64,000 bases of DNA from Paraburkholderia edwinii (GCF_019428685.1 NZ_CP080096.1:868001-932000), one strand, 5' to 3'. Counted from the first letter of the stretch, positions 8,580-17,753 are shown. Notes: generated from the sequence alone by a model not told the origin. Translations and numbers: made by a program.

Positions 8580-9176
8580 ATGATGAGCTTTCGCTATCTC
8601 GGTCGACGTCTGGTGGGAAAAATGCCGTTTCATCACGGGTCGCCAAGCTTGCACGACTCGGGCGATCGCGGGGGCGCCGCAGGCGTCGTGCAGCAGAAGG
8701 CGGTTTTAGCCGAGCTGCGGCGCCAGTCCATGTTGCATGGTCTGCTGGAGCTCAGGTGTGCCGACATCATGCGAGCGCCCGTCATCAGCGTGAGGCCCGA
8801 TGACACGAAGGCGCACGCAGAAGCACTGCTGGCTCGCTACCACTTCAAGCTTCTTCCGGTTATCGACGCATCCGACCATCTTCTAGGCGTGGTAAGCCGT
8901 GCGGATCTGCGGCGCGTCACAGGCCATCTCCATGCGGTTGACGAGGCGCCGTCGAGCGAACCGCGGACGGCACGTGCCGCAAACGGTATCGCCAGCATCA
9001 TGTCGGTCTCCGTGGCGACCGTTTTTTCAGACGAGAAGCTCACCGATGTCGTTCCGCGCTTTATGGCGAAGGGGCACCATCATCTGCCTGTTATCGATCG
9101 CCAGCGCCGCGTGGTCGGCATGCTGACCCAGTCGGATCTTTTCGCATTGATGTGCGACCTGAATCCAATGCGCTAG
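8580..9176 (+). CDS. CBS-domain pair protein
   Basis: A 198-residue cytoplasmic protein with two CBS motifs, one from CADIMRAPVISVRPDD to LLGVVSRADL and one from IASIMSVSVATVFSDE to VVGMLTQSDLFAL. Such pairs form a Bateman module that binds adenosyl nucleotides. No catalytic or membrane domain is attached; the N-terminal ~55 residues are unassigned. The arrangement resembles the C-terminal half of HPP-family membrane proteins. The ATG at 8580 (or the adjacent one at 8583) follows GGGACGG and is preferred to the start at 8529. A hairpin at 9207-9229 follows the stop. Confidence 0.82.
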   Translation: MMSFRYLGRRLVGKMPFHHGSPSLHDSGDRGGAAGVVQQKAVLAELRRQSMLHGLLELRCADIMRAPVISVRPDDTKAHAEALLARYHFKLLPVIDASDHLLGVVSRADLRRVTGHLHAVDEAPSSEPRTARAANGIASIMSVSVATVFSDEKLTDVVPRFMAKGHHHLPVIDRQRRVVGMLTQSDLFALMCDLNPMR

Positions 9177-9206
9177 CCGCACCCACATCCAATTGGCATC
9201 GCACCC

Positions 9207-9229
9207 TCGGTCTGTTGCTCGCAGACCGA
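9207..9229 (+). terminator. hairpin, probable terminator of the CBS gene
   Basis: A perfect 8-bp stem TCGGTCTG / CAGACCGA with a seven-base loop, 30 bases after the CBS gene stop. There is no T-tract, so the termination role is inferred. Confidence 0.45.
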
Positions 9230-9248
9230 TTGTGCGACCGCAACAAAC

Positions 9249-9288
9249 TTGACCTCAACGACGCTCCCCGCTATACATCTCGGATGTA
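9249..9288 (+). promoter_or_regulatory. sigma-70-type promoter with overlapping operator upstream of lactate permease
   Basis: TTGACC (9249-9254), a 17-base spacer and TATACA (9272-9277) make a plausible -35/-10 pair. A perfect palindrome TACATC-TCG-GATGTA (9274-9288) overlaps the -10 and the likely transcription start, where a repressor would block RNA polymerase. The permease gene starts at 9397, leaving a leader of about 110 bases. The regulator is not identified; an LldR/GntR-type lactate regulator would be a reasonable candidate. Confidence 0.55.
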
Positions 9289-9396
9289 AGGCGGATGTCG
9301 GCTTTTGGAAGGCAGGAGAGGCTTGAGCCGCGACCGCCTTACGCGGGAAAAAAGTGCACGGTAGTCCCTACTCCTAGACAAGAAAGAGGAAAGGCC

Positions 9397-11196
9397 ATGT
9401 ACCACCAGACCTATAACCCGTTCGGCAATGCGATCTTTTCAACGGTCGCTGCCGCCATTCCAATCCTCACGCTGCTCTATTTCATCGCCTTGCACCGGCA
9501 TCGCGATTCGCAGGGCAACGTGCACCTGGGCATCTCCGCGCCCTACGCGGCATTCTTCGGGGTGATCGCCGCATTCATTATTTCGTGTCTGGTGTTCCGG
9601 ATGCCATTGGTATCGGCTGTTTCGGCGTTCGCGCTCGGCACCCTGTCGGGATTTCTGGGCATCATCTGGATCGTGCTGGCCGCGATGTTCCTGTACACGA
9701 TGAGCGTCGTGAGCGGCAAGTTCGAGATCGTGAAGGAGTCCATCGTTCATATCTCGTTCGACCGGCGGCTGCAGTGCGTGCTGATCGCGTTCTCGTTCGG
9801 CGCGATTATCGAAGGCACGTCCGGGTTCGGAACGCCGGTCGCGATTGCCGGGGCCGTGATGGTGGGCCTCGGCTTCCGGCCTTTTCAGGCGGCGGTGCTG
9901 AACCTGCTCGCGAATACGGCGCCGGTCGCGTGGGGCGCGATCGGCACGCCAATCGTGACCCTGGCGGCGGTCAGCGGGCTCGATCAGGTCACGATATCCG
10001 CCATGGCGGGCCGGCAACTGCCGTTCGTGTCAGTACTGGTGCCGTTCTGGCTTGTGGCGACCTTCGTCAAGATGGAAGGCGGCACGTGGAAGCAGGTGTT
10101 CGAGGTCTGGCCGGCGATGTTGTGCGCGGGTTTGACGTTCGCGCTGATGCAGTTTTTCGCGTCGGGCAGCCCTGCGCTGCATCTGATGACCGATGTGGTG
10201 TCGGGTGTGTTTTCGGTGGTCTGCACGGCGCTGTTTCTGCGTTTCGTCTGGCATCCGAAGACGCGCTTTCTGCTGCGCTCCGAGCGTGAAGCGCTCGAAC
10301 GGGCGGGTCAAAACCCGGAGACCGTCACCGCGGACTCGAACGGATGGAAATACCAGTACACGACCGGCGAAACGATTTATGCGTGGATGCCGTGGGTGAT
10401 CCTGATCGCATGCTGCGCATTGTGGGGTGTGCCGGAGTTCAAGAAGCTGCTCAACGGTCTGTTCTCAGGCGTTACCTTTTCCACGACCTTGCTCGGTTCG
10501 CCGTTTGCCGGCACGCTGTCGCTGCCGGTGTGGGACATGCCCGCGTTGCATAACCTCGTGCAGCGGATGCCGCCGGTTGCGCCCGTCAACGCAAAAGCGG
10601 AAGCGGCCAAATTTACGATCAACTGGTTATCGACTGCCGGGACCGGCGTATTCGTTGCGGCGCTGCTTTCCGGTTTCGTACTCAAGTTGAGCGCGGCGCA
10701 ATGGAAGGAAGCGTTCATGCAGACCATGCGGCGCATGAAAATTCCGGTGCTGGTGATTGGCCAGGTGCTGGGGCTCGGATTTCTGACGCGCTACTCGGGT
10801 ACGGATGCGGTGTTGGGTCTTGCGTTCACGCATGCCGGCTTTCTCTATCCGTTCTTTGCAGCGTACCTTGGCTGGCTCGGCGTGTTCCTGACCGGCTCCG
10901 ATACGGCGTCCAACGCCCTGTTCGGCAGCTTGCAACGAATTACCGCTCAGCAGCTCAACCTGAATCCGATACTGATCGTCGCGACGAATTCCACGGGCGG
11001 GGTGATGGGCAAGATGATCGATGCGCAGTCGATCATGGTGGCGTGTGCGGCCTGCTACGACGATCCTAAGGAGCGGTCTTTCGCGTTAGGGCCGATCTTC
11101 CGGACGGTGTTCTTCCATTCGATCGCGGGGGCCGCAGTGATCGGCATCATCGCGATGCTGCAGGCGTATGTGTTTCCGTGGATGATTCCCCAATAA
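9397..11196 (+). CDS. lctP: L-lactate permease
   Basis: A 599-residue inner-membrane transporter of the LctP/LldP family, with a dozen or more hydrophobic segments. Hallmarks include SFGAIIEGTSGFGTPVAIAG at about residues 130-150, the NTAPVAWGAIGTPI stretch, and the C-terminal GVFLTGSDTASNALFG. It imports L-lactate (and often glycolate) with protons. The ATG at 9397 is chosen because AGAGGA precedes it and the family N-terminus begins there; the upstream in-frame extension is not family-like. No lactate dehydrogenase gene is adjacent. A promoter with an overlapping operator lies upstream and a strong hairpin downstream. Confidence 0.93.
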   Translation: MYHQTYNPFGNAIFSTVAAAIPILTLLYFIALHRHRDSQGNVHLGISAPYAAFFGVIAAFIISCLVFRMPLVSAVSAFALGTLSGFLGIIWIVLAAMFLYTMSVVSGKFEIVKESIVHISFDRRLQCVLIAFSFGAIIEGTSGFGTPVAIAGAVMVGLGFRPFQAAVLNLLANTAPVAWGAIGTPIVTLAAVSGLDQVTISAMAGRQLPFVSVLVPFWLVATFVKMEGGTWKQVFEVWPAMLCAGLTFALMQFFASGSPALHLMTDVVSGVFSVVCTALFLRFVWHPKTRFLLRSEREALERAGQNPETVTADSNGWKYQYTTGETIYAWMPWVILIACCALWGVPEFKKLLNGLFSGVTFSTTLLGSPFAGTLSLPVWDMPALHNLVQRMPPVAPVNAKAEAAKFTINWLSTAGTGVFVAALLSGFVLKLSAAQWKEAFMQTMRRMKIPVLVIGQVLGLGFLTRYSGTDAVLGLAFTHAGFLYPFFAAYLGWLGVFLTGSDTASNALFGSLQRITAQQLNLNPILIVATNSTGGVMGKMIDAQSIMVACAACYDDPKERSFALGPIFRTVFFHSIAGAAVIGIIAMLQAYVFPWMIPQ

Positions 11197-11204
11197 AGAG
11201 GAGG

Positions 11205-11237
11205 GGGGCCGCCCGCGATCGCATCGCAGGCGGCCCC
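11205..11237. terminator. strong hairpin between convergent lctP and MFS genes
   Basis: A perfect GGGGCCGCC / GGCGGCCCC 9-bp stem continues, after one mismatch, into GCGAT / ATCGC around a three-base loop. It lies between the two stops and can act on both strands. It lacks a long T-tract. Confidence 0.65.
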
Positions 11238-11261
11238 GTACACCAGGTATCGTTTGCCGAT

Positions 11262-12596
11262 TTACTTGGCGTCGTCGTTACCGGCTGCAAGGTGGGGGAA
11301 CATCGCAGCTTGCTGTGCTTGCCGCGGCCGGATAAACAGCGCCGTCACCACTAAAGCCGCTACGCAGAACGCGGCGAGCGCGCAGAGCCCATCCGCATAG
11401 CTGTTCGACGAGCGTTTGAACAAGCCGACGAGATAAGGGCCTGCAAATCCGCCCAGATTGCCGATCGCATTAATGAACGCAATGCCCCCCGCAGCTGCCT
11501 GGCCACGAAGATAAAACGACGGCAGCGACCAGAAGGGCCCCTTGCAACCGAAGATCCCGATCGCGGCCACGCTCAGCGCCACAATCGACCAGACCGACGC
11601 GCCCAGTGCGCCGGCGGCGATCAGACCGCCTGCGGCCAGCACCATCGTCGCAGCGAGGAACCAGCGCCGTTCGTTGAAGCGGTCGGACAGGTTGCCCACG
11701 ATCAGCATGCCGATACATCCCGCGATATACGGAATCGACGTGATCAATCCGACGGTGACGTTGCTATAGCCTTGCTGCTTGATGATTTGCGGCAGAAAGA
11801 ACGAAAGCCCAAGGTTCGCGCCCGTCGCGCAGAAGTAGATGAACGCGAGCATCAGCACGGTCGGATTCAACAGCGCTTTGCCGAGGCCGCCAATCTTGCT
11901 ATCTGACGATGCCGAAGCGTCGTCTGCCGCCAGTTCCTTGCTAAGCCATTCGCGCTCGCTCTCAGTCAGCCAGGTCGCGCGCTCCGGACGGTCCGTCAGC
12001 AGGCGCAGCGCGAAGAAAGCGCCGATGATCGCGGGCAACCCCTCGATGATGAAAAGCCATTGCCATCCCTTTATGCCCAGCATGCCGTTCATTTGCAGAA
12101 TCAGCGTAGAGAGCGGCGCGCCGACTGCAATCGAAACGGGAATAGAAAGCATGAACGCCGAGACGATACGTGCGCGATAACGGACGGGAAACCAGTACGT
12201 CAGATAAAGAATCACGCCCGGGAAAAAGCCCGCTTCCGCGAGGCCCAGCAGAAACCGTAGCGCGATAAAGCTCGTCGGCCCGGTCGCGAGCGCCATTGCA
12301 CAGGCGAACACGCCCCATGTCAGCAGGATGCGCGCAATCCATCTGCGGGCGCCGACCCGCACCATCATGACGTTGCTGGGAATTTCGAAGATAAAGTAAC
12401 CGACGAAGAAGATGCCCGAGCCCAAGCCGAACAGATAAGGCGTGAGACCGATATCCTTGTTCATGGTCAATGCCGCAAAGCCGACATTGATGCGGTCGAT
12501 AAACGAGATCACGTACAGAACCATCAGAAGCGGGATCACTCGCCAGAAAATCTTGCGAATGACAGTTTTTTCGCTGAGCTGTTGCATGGTGTCCAT
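11262..12596 (-). CDS. MFS transporter, anion:cation symporter (ACS) family
   Basis: A 444-residue twelve-segment major facilitator. The N-terminus (WRVIPLLMVLYVISFIDRINVGFAALTM) and the GLAEAGFFPGVILYLTYWFP segment are diagnostic of the ACS family, which takes up organic anions such as hexuronates, tartrate or phthalates. It lies 36 bases downstream of a chemoreceptor gene on the same strand and downstream of an aldolase-type enzyme and an SDR, which suggests uptake of the compound those genes process. No strong ribosome-binding site is seen; the ATG four codons on (MQQLS) is a possible alternative start. The substrate is inferred only as an organic acid. Confidence 0.88.
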   Translation of the reverse strand: MDTMQQLSEKTVIRKIFWRVIPLLMVLYVISFIDRINVGFAALTMNKDIGLTPYLFGLGSGIFFVGYFIFEIPSNVMMVRVGARRWIARILLTWGVFACAMALATGPTSFIALRFLLGLAEAGFFPGVILYLTYWFPVRYRARIVSAFMLSIPVSIAVGAPLSTLILQMNGMLGIKGWQWLFIIEGLPAIIGAFFALRLLTDRPERATWLTESEREWLSKELAADDASASSDSKIGGLGKALLNPTVLMLAFIYFCATGANLGLSFFLPQIIKQQGYSNVTVGLITSIPYIAGCIGMLIVGNLSDRFNERRWFLAATMVLAAGGLIAAGALGASVWSIVALSVAAIGIFGCKGPFWSLPSFYLRGQAAAGGIAFINAIGNLGGFAGPYLVGLFKRSSNSYADGLCALAAFCVAALVVTALFIRPRQAQQAAMFPHLAAGNDDAK

Positions 12597-12632
12597 GGGT
12601 GCTGGCGTTGGGTGACGGGAGGGCCGGGCTGG

Positions 12633-14246
12633 CTAGAACCGTAACGAAGTTTCGAGCTGGGGCACGCGTGCGTGAGCGGCGTCTCCCACCTTGAATACCG
12701 CTACCGAATTGCGTAGCAGTTGAGCCTGCTCGGCCATGGATTGCGCCGCCGCGGTCGCCTGTTCGACGAGCGCGGCGTTTTGTTGCGTGACCTGATCCAT
12801 CTGCGTGATGGCCCGGTTGACCTGGTCGATACCGGTGCTCTGCTCGTCGGAGGCGGCCGAAATCTCTTTCATGATGGCCGTGACGCGCGCCACCGAGCGG
12901 ACCACTTCGTCGATCGTGCTGCCCGCTTCTTCGACCTGCTTCGAGCCCGAACCGACGCGCTCGACCGACTCGCTGATCAGCTCCTTGATTTCCTTCGCGG
13001 CCGTGGCGCTGCGCTGCGCGAGCGTGCGAACTTCACCCGCTACCACAGCGAATCCGCGCCCCTGTTCGCCCGCGCGCGCCGCTTCGACAGCGGCATTGAG
13101 CGCCAGGATATTGGTCTGAAACGCGATGCCTTCGATAACCGTGATGATCTCGGCCACCTTCGACGAGCTATCGGTAATGCCGCGCATCGTCTCGACCACG
13201 CGTCCGACCACCTCGCCGCCGCGCTGTGCGACGCGTGAGGCGTCGCCCGCAACCGAGGTGGCCTGCCGCGCGTTTTCGGCGTTCTGGCGGACTGCTCCGG
13301 TCAGCTCTTCCATGCTCGATGCGGTTTCCTGCAACGACGCAGCCTGTTCTTCGGTGCGGCTGGACAGATCGGTCGTGCCGGAGGCGATTTCGTCGGTGGC
13401 GGTGGCAATCGAATCGGCGGACACCATGATCTTGCCGATCATCTGCGTCAGGTGTTCCTGCATTTGCCGCATCGAGTACAGCATGCTTTCGCGATCGCTG
13501 GGCACCGTTTCGACCGCCGCGCTGAGGTCGCCGTTGGCGATTTGCGTGGCGATCCGCGCGGCCTGCGACGGGTCACCGCCAAGACTGCGGCGCACACTGC
13601 GGCTAATCAGTATCATCGCCGCCGATACGACCGCGCCGATGGCGAGCACGATCAACAGATATTCGAGCAGTAACCGGTGAAAGGCCGCGGCGACGTCAGT
13701 CAGGTACAGACCGGAATCGATGTACCAGTCCCATGGCTTGAACTGTTTGATAAAGGAGATCTTGGTTTCGTAGGTAAAGCCGGATCCGCCCGAGCTATTT
13801 GGTACGCGCCCCTCGAATTCCGCGTAGCCTTCGCCGTCTGCGTTCTGAGCGGCGCGCACCTGTTCGACGAACAGCAGCTTGCCGTTCGGATCCTTGTTCT
13901 CCCGTACATCCTTCTTGAGCAGATCGGGCAGCACCGGATGCATCAGCACCCGCGGATACGAATCCATGATGAAGAGGTAACCGCCCTTGCCGTATCGCAT
14001 CGCTTTGAGGCGAGCGATGGCCTGCTGTTTGGCGTCTTCGACGGAAATCTCATGGCGGTCGGCGCGCGCGGCGAGATCGGCCACAACCGCCGTCGCCGAT
14101 TCGACCACGCTTCGGATGGTGGCCTTGCGCTCCTCGAGCATCGTTTTGTGCGATTCGAACACCGCGCTGCCGGCAAGCAGCAGAAGACCTACCCACATGA
14201 CGGCGAGCGCCGCCCATAACTTTGCATTAAGACTCAGACGACTCAC
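12633..14246 (-). CDS. methyl-accepting chemotaxis protein with periplasmic Cache sensor
   Basis: A 537-residue chemoreceptor. It has TM1 at about residues 8-29, a periplasmic single-Cache domain at about 35-188 ([37 protein letters not shown]), TM2 at about 192-216, a HAMP domain to about 265, then the long cytoplasmic coiled coil. The conserved hairpin tip is present ([28 protein letters not shown]). There is no CheR-binding pentapeptide at the C-terminus. Single-Cache receptors often sense small carboxylates. Its place between an aldolase gene and an uptake transporter suggests taxis towards the cluster's substrate. A sigma-28-like -10 element lies about 80 bases upstream. Confidence 0.92.
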   Translation of the reverse strand: MSRLSLNAKLWAALAVMWVGLLLLAGSAVFESHKTMLEERKATIRSVVESATAVVADLAARADRHEISVEDAKQQAIARLKAMRYGKGGYLFIMDSYPRVLMHPVLPDLLKKDVRENKDPNGKLLFVEQVRAAQNADGEGYAEFEGRVPNSSGGSGFTYETKISFIKQFKPWDWYIDSGLYLTDVAAAFHRLLLEYLLIVLAIGAVVSAAMILISRSVRRSLGGDPSQAARIATQIANGDLSAAVETVPSDRESMLYSMRQMQEHLTQMIGKIMVSADSIATATDEIASGTTDLSSRTEEQAASLQETASSMEELTGAVRQNAENARQATSVAGDASRVAQRGGEVVGRVVETMRGITDSSSKVAEIITVIEGIAFQTNILALNAAVEAARAGEQGRGFAVVAGEVRTLAQRSATAAKEIKELISESVERVGSGSKQVEEAGSTIDEVVRSVARVTAIMKEISAASDEQSTGIDQVNRAITQMDQVTQQNAALVEQATAAAQSMAEQAQLLRNSVAVFKVGDAAHARVPQLETSLRF

Positions 14247-14325
14247 TTCTGTTTCCTCCGCGTCATCTCGATCGACATACTGAACCTGGTCAGGATTTGC
14301 CCGGGTTGTTAAAACTGCCTTTGTG

Positions 14326-14333
14326 TTATCGGT
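14326..14333 (-). promoter_or_regulatory. possible sigma-28 (flagellar) -10 element for the chemoreceptor gene
   Basis: On the minus strand the sequence ACCGATAA differs from the sigma-28 -10 consensus GCCGATAA by one base. It lies about 80 bases before the chemoreceptor start. The -35 match at the right spacing (CAAG for TAAA) is poor, so this is only a candidate. Confidence 0.3.
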
Positions 14334-14429
14334 AGGCGTTCAGGCGTTCTTGAGATTAAACTCGCGGAACTATCGATACGAGGCGTCGAGATTTTGTTTT
14401 TGTAATTGATTGTTGGTGATACGTAATTG

Positions 14430-14451
14430 GCGGGCGCTTGTTCACGCCCGC
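14430..14451 (-). terminator. hairpin after the DapA-family gene
   Basis: A perfect 7-bp stem GCGGGCG / CGCCCGC with an eight-base loop starts about 25 bases beyond the aldolase gene stop. It separates the SDR-aldolase pair from the chemoreceptor-transporter pair. There is no long T-run. Confidence 0.5.
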
Positions 14452-14474
14452 ACTTTAATGCTTTGCTGTAAGGC

Positions 14475-15413
14475 TTATTGAATCTCGCTAAGGCGCTTCG
14501 TCTGCCGCCTGACAAGGCGCTCGATATCGGCGATATCGGTGGCAGAAAGCTTGGGACCGGGTTTGCGCAACGCCGCCGAAGCGATCACGCCGCGCTGCGC
14601 CATGATGTGCTTGCGTACCGCTAGGCCGATGCCCGACTGCTGCTCATAGCGCGCGAGCGGCAGGTAGGCGTCGAACAGGTCGTGTGCGCGTTCGATATCG
14701 CCATTCGCATGGGCCTTGCATACGTCGACCATCATCTCGGGGTAGGCGAAACCGGTCATCGCACCGTCGGCGCCGCGCGTCAGTTCTTCAGGCAGAAAGA
14801 GACCGCCGCCATTGCCGGTCAGGATCGAAACACGCTTGACCTCGCCCTTATCGCTCGCCGCGCGGATAGCCGAGAGCTTCGCGAGGCCCGGACAATCTTC
14901 GTGCTTGAGCATCACGCAGGTCGGCGAGTTCTTGAGGATTCGCAGCACCACGGGCGTGGACATCTGCACACCCGTTGAGACCGGATGATCCTGCAGAACC
15001 CACGGGCAAGCGTCGCCTAAGGTCTCGTTGACCATGTCGAAATAGGCGACGATCTGGTCGTCGGTGCGCAGTGTCGGAGCTGGAGCAACCATGACGCCGG
15101 AGGCGCCCATGTCCATCACGCTTGCGGACAGTTCGCGCATCGGCGCGAAACCCGCGGCCGATGCGCCGACCACCACCGGCACGCGATCGGCCACGCGCGC
15201 GAGTACGCGCTTGACGAAGGTGCGCGACTCGTCGGCCGTCAGCTTGGTCGCTTCGCCGAGGATGCCGAGAATCGTCAGGCCGGTTGCGCCGCGCTCCAGA
15301 TAGAAATCCACCATGCGATCGGTACTCTCGAGATCGAGTGCGCCGCTATCGGTGAAAGGCGTCACCGCGATCAGAAAAACGCCTTTGGCAGTGGGATTCA
15401 ACAGGTTGCTCAT
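14475..15413 (-). CDS. DapA-family (dihydrodipicolinate synthase / N-acetylneuraminate lyase superfamily) aldolase or dehydratase
   Basis: A 312-residue class I aldolase-fold protein. The Schiff-base lysine is in CVMLKHEDCPG. The residues that define true dihydrodipicolinate synthase are absent: the usual GTTGE reads GILGE, and the YNVP tyrosine segment reads LQDHP. So it is probably a catabolic lyase or dehydratase acting on a keto acid, not the lysine enzyme. The start at 15413 is set by AGGAG/GGAC upstream and the family N-terminus KGVFLIAVTPFTDSG; the frame is open further upstream, into the SDR gene, but without meaning. It follows the SDR gene by about 70 bases in the same direction. 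Confidence 0.87.
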   Translation of the reverse strand: MSNLLNPTAKGVFLIAVTPFTDSGALDLESTDRMVDFYLERGATGLTILGILGEATKLTADESRTFVKRVLARVADRVPVVVGASAAGFAPMRELSASVMDMGASGVMVAPAPTLRTDDQIVAYFDMVNETLGDACPWVLQDHPVSTGVQMSTPVVLRILKNSPTCVMLKHEDCPGLAKLSAIRAASDKGEVKRVSILTGNGGGLFLPEELTRGADGAMTGFAYPEMMVDVCKAHANGDIERAHDLFDAYLPLARYEQQSGIGLAVRKHIMAQRGVIASAALRKPGPKLSATDIADIERLVRRQTKRLSEIQ

Positions 15414-15481
15414 GAAGTCCTGCTCCTGGTTAAGTTCAACCTCGCGATGCGGTGTATCGATGCCGCGCTGGCGCTCAACGT

Positions 15482-16267
15482 TCAAACGCTGGCGATCAGT
15501 CCGCCATCGACGCGAATCACCGAGCCGGTGATGTAACCGGCCTGCTGGCTCGCGAGGAACGTCACCGCCGCCGCATACTCGCGCGGATTGCCATAGCGTC
15601 CAACCGGAATCGACGCGACGCTTTCCGCACTGACTTCCTCGACACTGCGCCCTTCGCGCTTCGCCTTCTGTTCGTCTAGGAACGTGATGCGCGGCGTGGC
15701 GATACGCCCGGGCAGCACGATATTGGTCGTGATGCCGTCGCGGCCCACTTCGCGCGCGAGCGTCTTCGACCAACCGACGAGCGACATACGCAGCGCGTTC
15801 GAAATGCCGAGTCCGGCGATCGGTGCGACCACGCCCGACGACGTGCTGGTGATCACGCGGCCCCACTTGCGTTCACGCATGCCGGGCAGCACCTGATCCG
15901 TAATCGCAATGACAGACATCACCATCGACTGAAAGCTTTTCGTCCACAGATCGACCGACTGGCCCGCGGCCGGCGTCGGCGGCGGTCCACCGGTATTGTT
16001 GACGAGGATGTCAATATTGCCGAACGCGTCGCGGATCGCCTCGATCCGGCTTTCGACGATGCTCAGATCGGACAGATCCCACTGCAGCGGCAGTGCTTCG
16101 GCGCCCGCGGCGCGGATGTCCGCAACGGTCTGCGACATGGCGTCTGCATTGATGTCGGCGACGGCGATGCGCGCGCCTTCGGCCGCCAGCGCTCGCGCAA
16201 TGGCGCCGCCGAGGCCGCCCGCCGCGCCGAATACGAGTGCGGTTTTTCCAGCAATTCCCAGATCCAA
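15482..16267 (-). CDS. short-chain dehydrogenase/reductase (SDR) with non-canonical active site, TTG start
   Basis: A 261-residue Rossmann-fold oxidoreductase. The cofactor motif is TALVFGAAGGLGGAIA and NNTGG is at the expected place. The start is assigned to TTG at 16267: a GGAG lies seven bases before it, and it gives MDLGIAGKTALV, the usual N-terminus of this subfamily. Aligning the region ISNALRMSLVGWSKTLA with normal SDRs puts Ser and Arg where the catalytic Tyr and Lys of YxxxK should be. A recurrent SDR subgroup shares this change, but its chemistry is unclear to me. It is divergent from a LysR gene (135 bases apart) and leads the SDR-aldolase operon. Confidence 0.85.
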   Translation of the reverse strand: MDLGIAGKTALVFGAAGGLGGAIARALAAEGARIAVADINADAMSQTVADIRAAGAEALPLQWDLSDLSIVESRIEAIRDAFGNIDILVNNTGGPPPTPAAGQSVDLWTKSFQSMVMSVIAITDQVLPGMRERKWGRVITSTSSGVVAPIAGLGISNALRMSLVGWSKTLAREVGRDGITTNIVLPGRIATPRITFLDEQKAKREGRSVEEVSAESVASIPVGRYGNPREYAAAVTFLASQQAGYITGSVIRVDGGLIASV

Positions 16268-16402
16268 GGTGCAACTCCAAAGATGGAAGGTGATGAGGCG
16301 GCCGACGTGATGGCGATCAACCTGTTGGCCGGTTAGTATAGGCAACGGGAAGTTCGATACAAAACGGATAGTTTCTAGTCTGAGCATCGAAAAGATTGAT
16401 AC

Positions 16403-17275
16403 ATGATCCGCAATCTCCGCACCTTCGTCGTAGCTGCTGAAACCGAATCGTTCTCGGCGGCCGGTAACCGGCTGGGTTTGACTCAATCCGCGGTTAGCAC
16501 GCAAATACGGCGGCTCGAGGAAGAGTTGGGCTATGCGTTGTTCGACCGCACGGGTAAATCGGTCACGCTAAGCAGCGAGGGCCGCGACGTGCTCGATCAG
16601 GCGGCGCGCATTCTGGAATCGTTCGAGGGCCTGAAGCAGGGCCCGGGCGGCACGGCGCGACGCGTGATCAACGTGGGCGCCATTTCCACCGTGCAGAACA
16701 GCTTTCTGACGAAAGCCTTGCTGCGGTTTCGCCGCGAGCACGCGAAGGCGAACATCAATATCGTGCCGGGCACGTCGATCCAGTTGCTCACGCGCGTCGA
16801 TTCACAAGATCTCGACGTTGCGGTGATGATCAAACCTCACCTCGGCTTGCCTGCCGATCTGAAGTGGCTTCCGCTATTGCAGGAACGCTACGTCGGCGTG
16901 GCGCCTGAAGGTTCACCCGACGATCTGGGCGAACTCTTTCGCCAGCAGCCCTTTATTCGTTATGACCGGCGTTCGCACGGTGGCCACCTCGTGGACCGCT
17001 TTTTGAAGCGGCATGGTTTGTGGACCATGGATAGCATCGAAGTGGACGAGCCGTCAGTGATCCTGAGAATGGTGAGCGAGGGCTTGGGATGCTCGATTAT
17101 TCCCGGCGAACTGATTCCGGTGGCGCGTACGGCGGGGATCAAGGTGATTGCATTGCCGGGTCACCCGCTCGCGCGTGAGATCGGCATTCTGATCCGGCGA
17201 TCGGCGATGAACCGGCAGCCGGCGCTGGCACTCATTGAAAGTCTTACGGCTGAAGCGCAGGCGATGCGAAGTTAG
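16403..17275 (+). CDS. LysR-family transcriptional regulator of the adjacent SDR-aldolase block
   Basis: A 290-residue regulator with a winged HTH at residues 1-60 (MIRNLRTFVVAAETESFSAAGNRLGLTQSAVSTQIRRLEEEL) and a periplasmic-binding-protein-like effector domain after that. It is divergently placed to the SDR gene across a 135-base intergenic region, the classic arrangement for a LysR activator of a neighbouring operon. Inverted TTCGAT (16353-16358) and ATCGAA (16386-16391) elements lie there and may be part of its binding site. The effector is presumably the pathway substrate and is not known. Confidence 0.9.
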   Translation: MIRNLRTFVVAAETESFSAAGNRLGLTQSAVSTQIRRLEEELGYALFDRTGKSVTLSSEGRDVLDQAARILESFEGLKQGPGGTARRVINVGAISTVQNSFLTKALLRFRREHAKANINIVPGTSIQLLTRVDSQDLDVAVMIKPHLGLPADLKWLPLLQERYVGVAPEGSPDDLGELFRQQPFIRYDRRSHGGHLVDRFLKRHGLWTMDSIEVDEPSVILRMVSEGLGCSIIPGELIPVARTAGIKVIALPGHPLAREIGILIRRSAMNRQPALALIESLTAEAQAMRS

Positions 17276-17315
17276 TGCGCGGGTTCAAACGTCAAAGAGA
17301 TGGCGAGGATCGCGG

Positions 17316-17747
17316 TCACTTTGACTGCGGCTGTGGCTGCGGTGCGCCAGCGCGAATGGTGCCGTTCGCACGGCCGACGAAGTACCGGTAGATATCGTCG
17401 ATGTGCCCGGCAATCTGCGGGTTGTCGCGATACGCGGGCATTCCGCGCGGCGGGTCGCCGTCAAGGACCATGCGGTCAAACATCTCACGGCTTTGCGTGC
17501 GCGCGTAGTCGACAATCGACGGTGCGGCCAGCCCTTCGTAATCCTTGCCATGACAGCGGGCGCAGTCGACCGCGCGCAGGATGCGCCAGGTGCTGACGAT
17601 GTTATCGTTGGATGGCGGACGGTCGGCCTGCCCGGAGCCTGCATGGGTGCGTATCGGCATGGCCGCCGCAATGAAAATCAAAGCGACGGACGTGACGCGC
17701 AGTACCCCGGCGCGAGCCGCATGCTGTTGTGGCTGTTCATGAGTCAT
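17316..17747 (-). CDS. periplasmic c-type cytochrome
   Basis: A 143-residue monoheme cytochrome c. It has an N-terminal signal segment (about residues 14-36), a heme-binding CARCH at 62-66, and a probable axial methionine in GMPAY at about 103. The tail is glutamine/proline-rich. The gene starts six bases after the diacylglycerol kinase stop, so the two are co-transcribed. Its redox partner is unknown; a periplasmic dehydrogenase is expected, but none is adjacent. Confidence 0.87.
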   Translation of the reverse strand: MTHEQPQQHAARAGVLRVTSVALIFIAAAMPIRTHAGSGQADRPPSNDNIVSTWRILRAVDCARCHGKDYEGLAAPSIVDYARTQSREMFDRMVLDGDPPRGMPAYRDNPQIAGHIDDIYRYFVGRANGTIRAGAPQPQPQSK

Positions 17748-17753
17748 CGACGG

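Noticed and set aside
14475..15413. Assignment as lysine-biosynthetic dapA
   Set aside because: The catalytic Thr-Thr pair and Tyr of dihydrodipicolinate synthase are replaced, and the context is catabolic.
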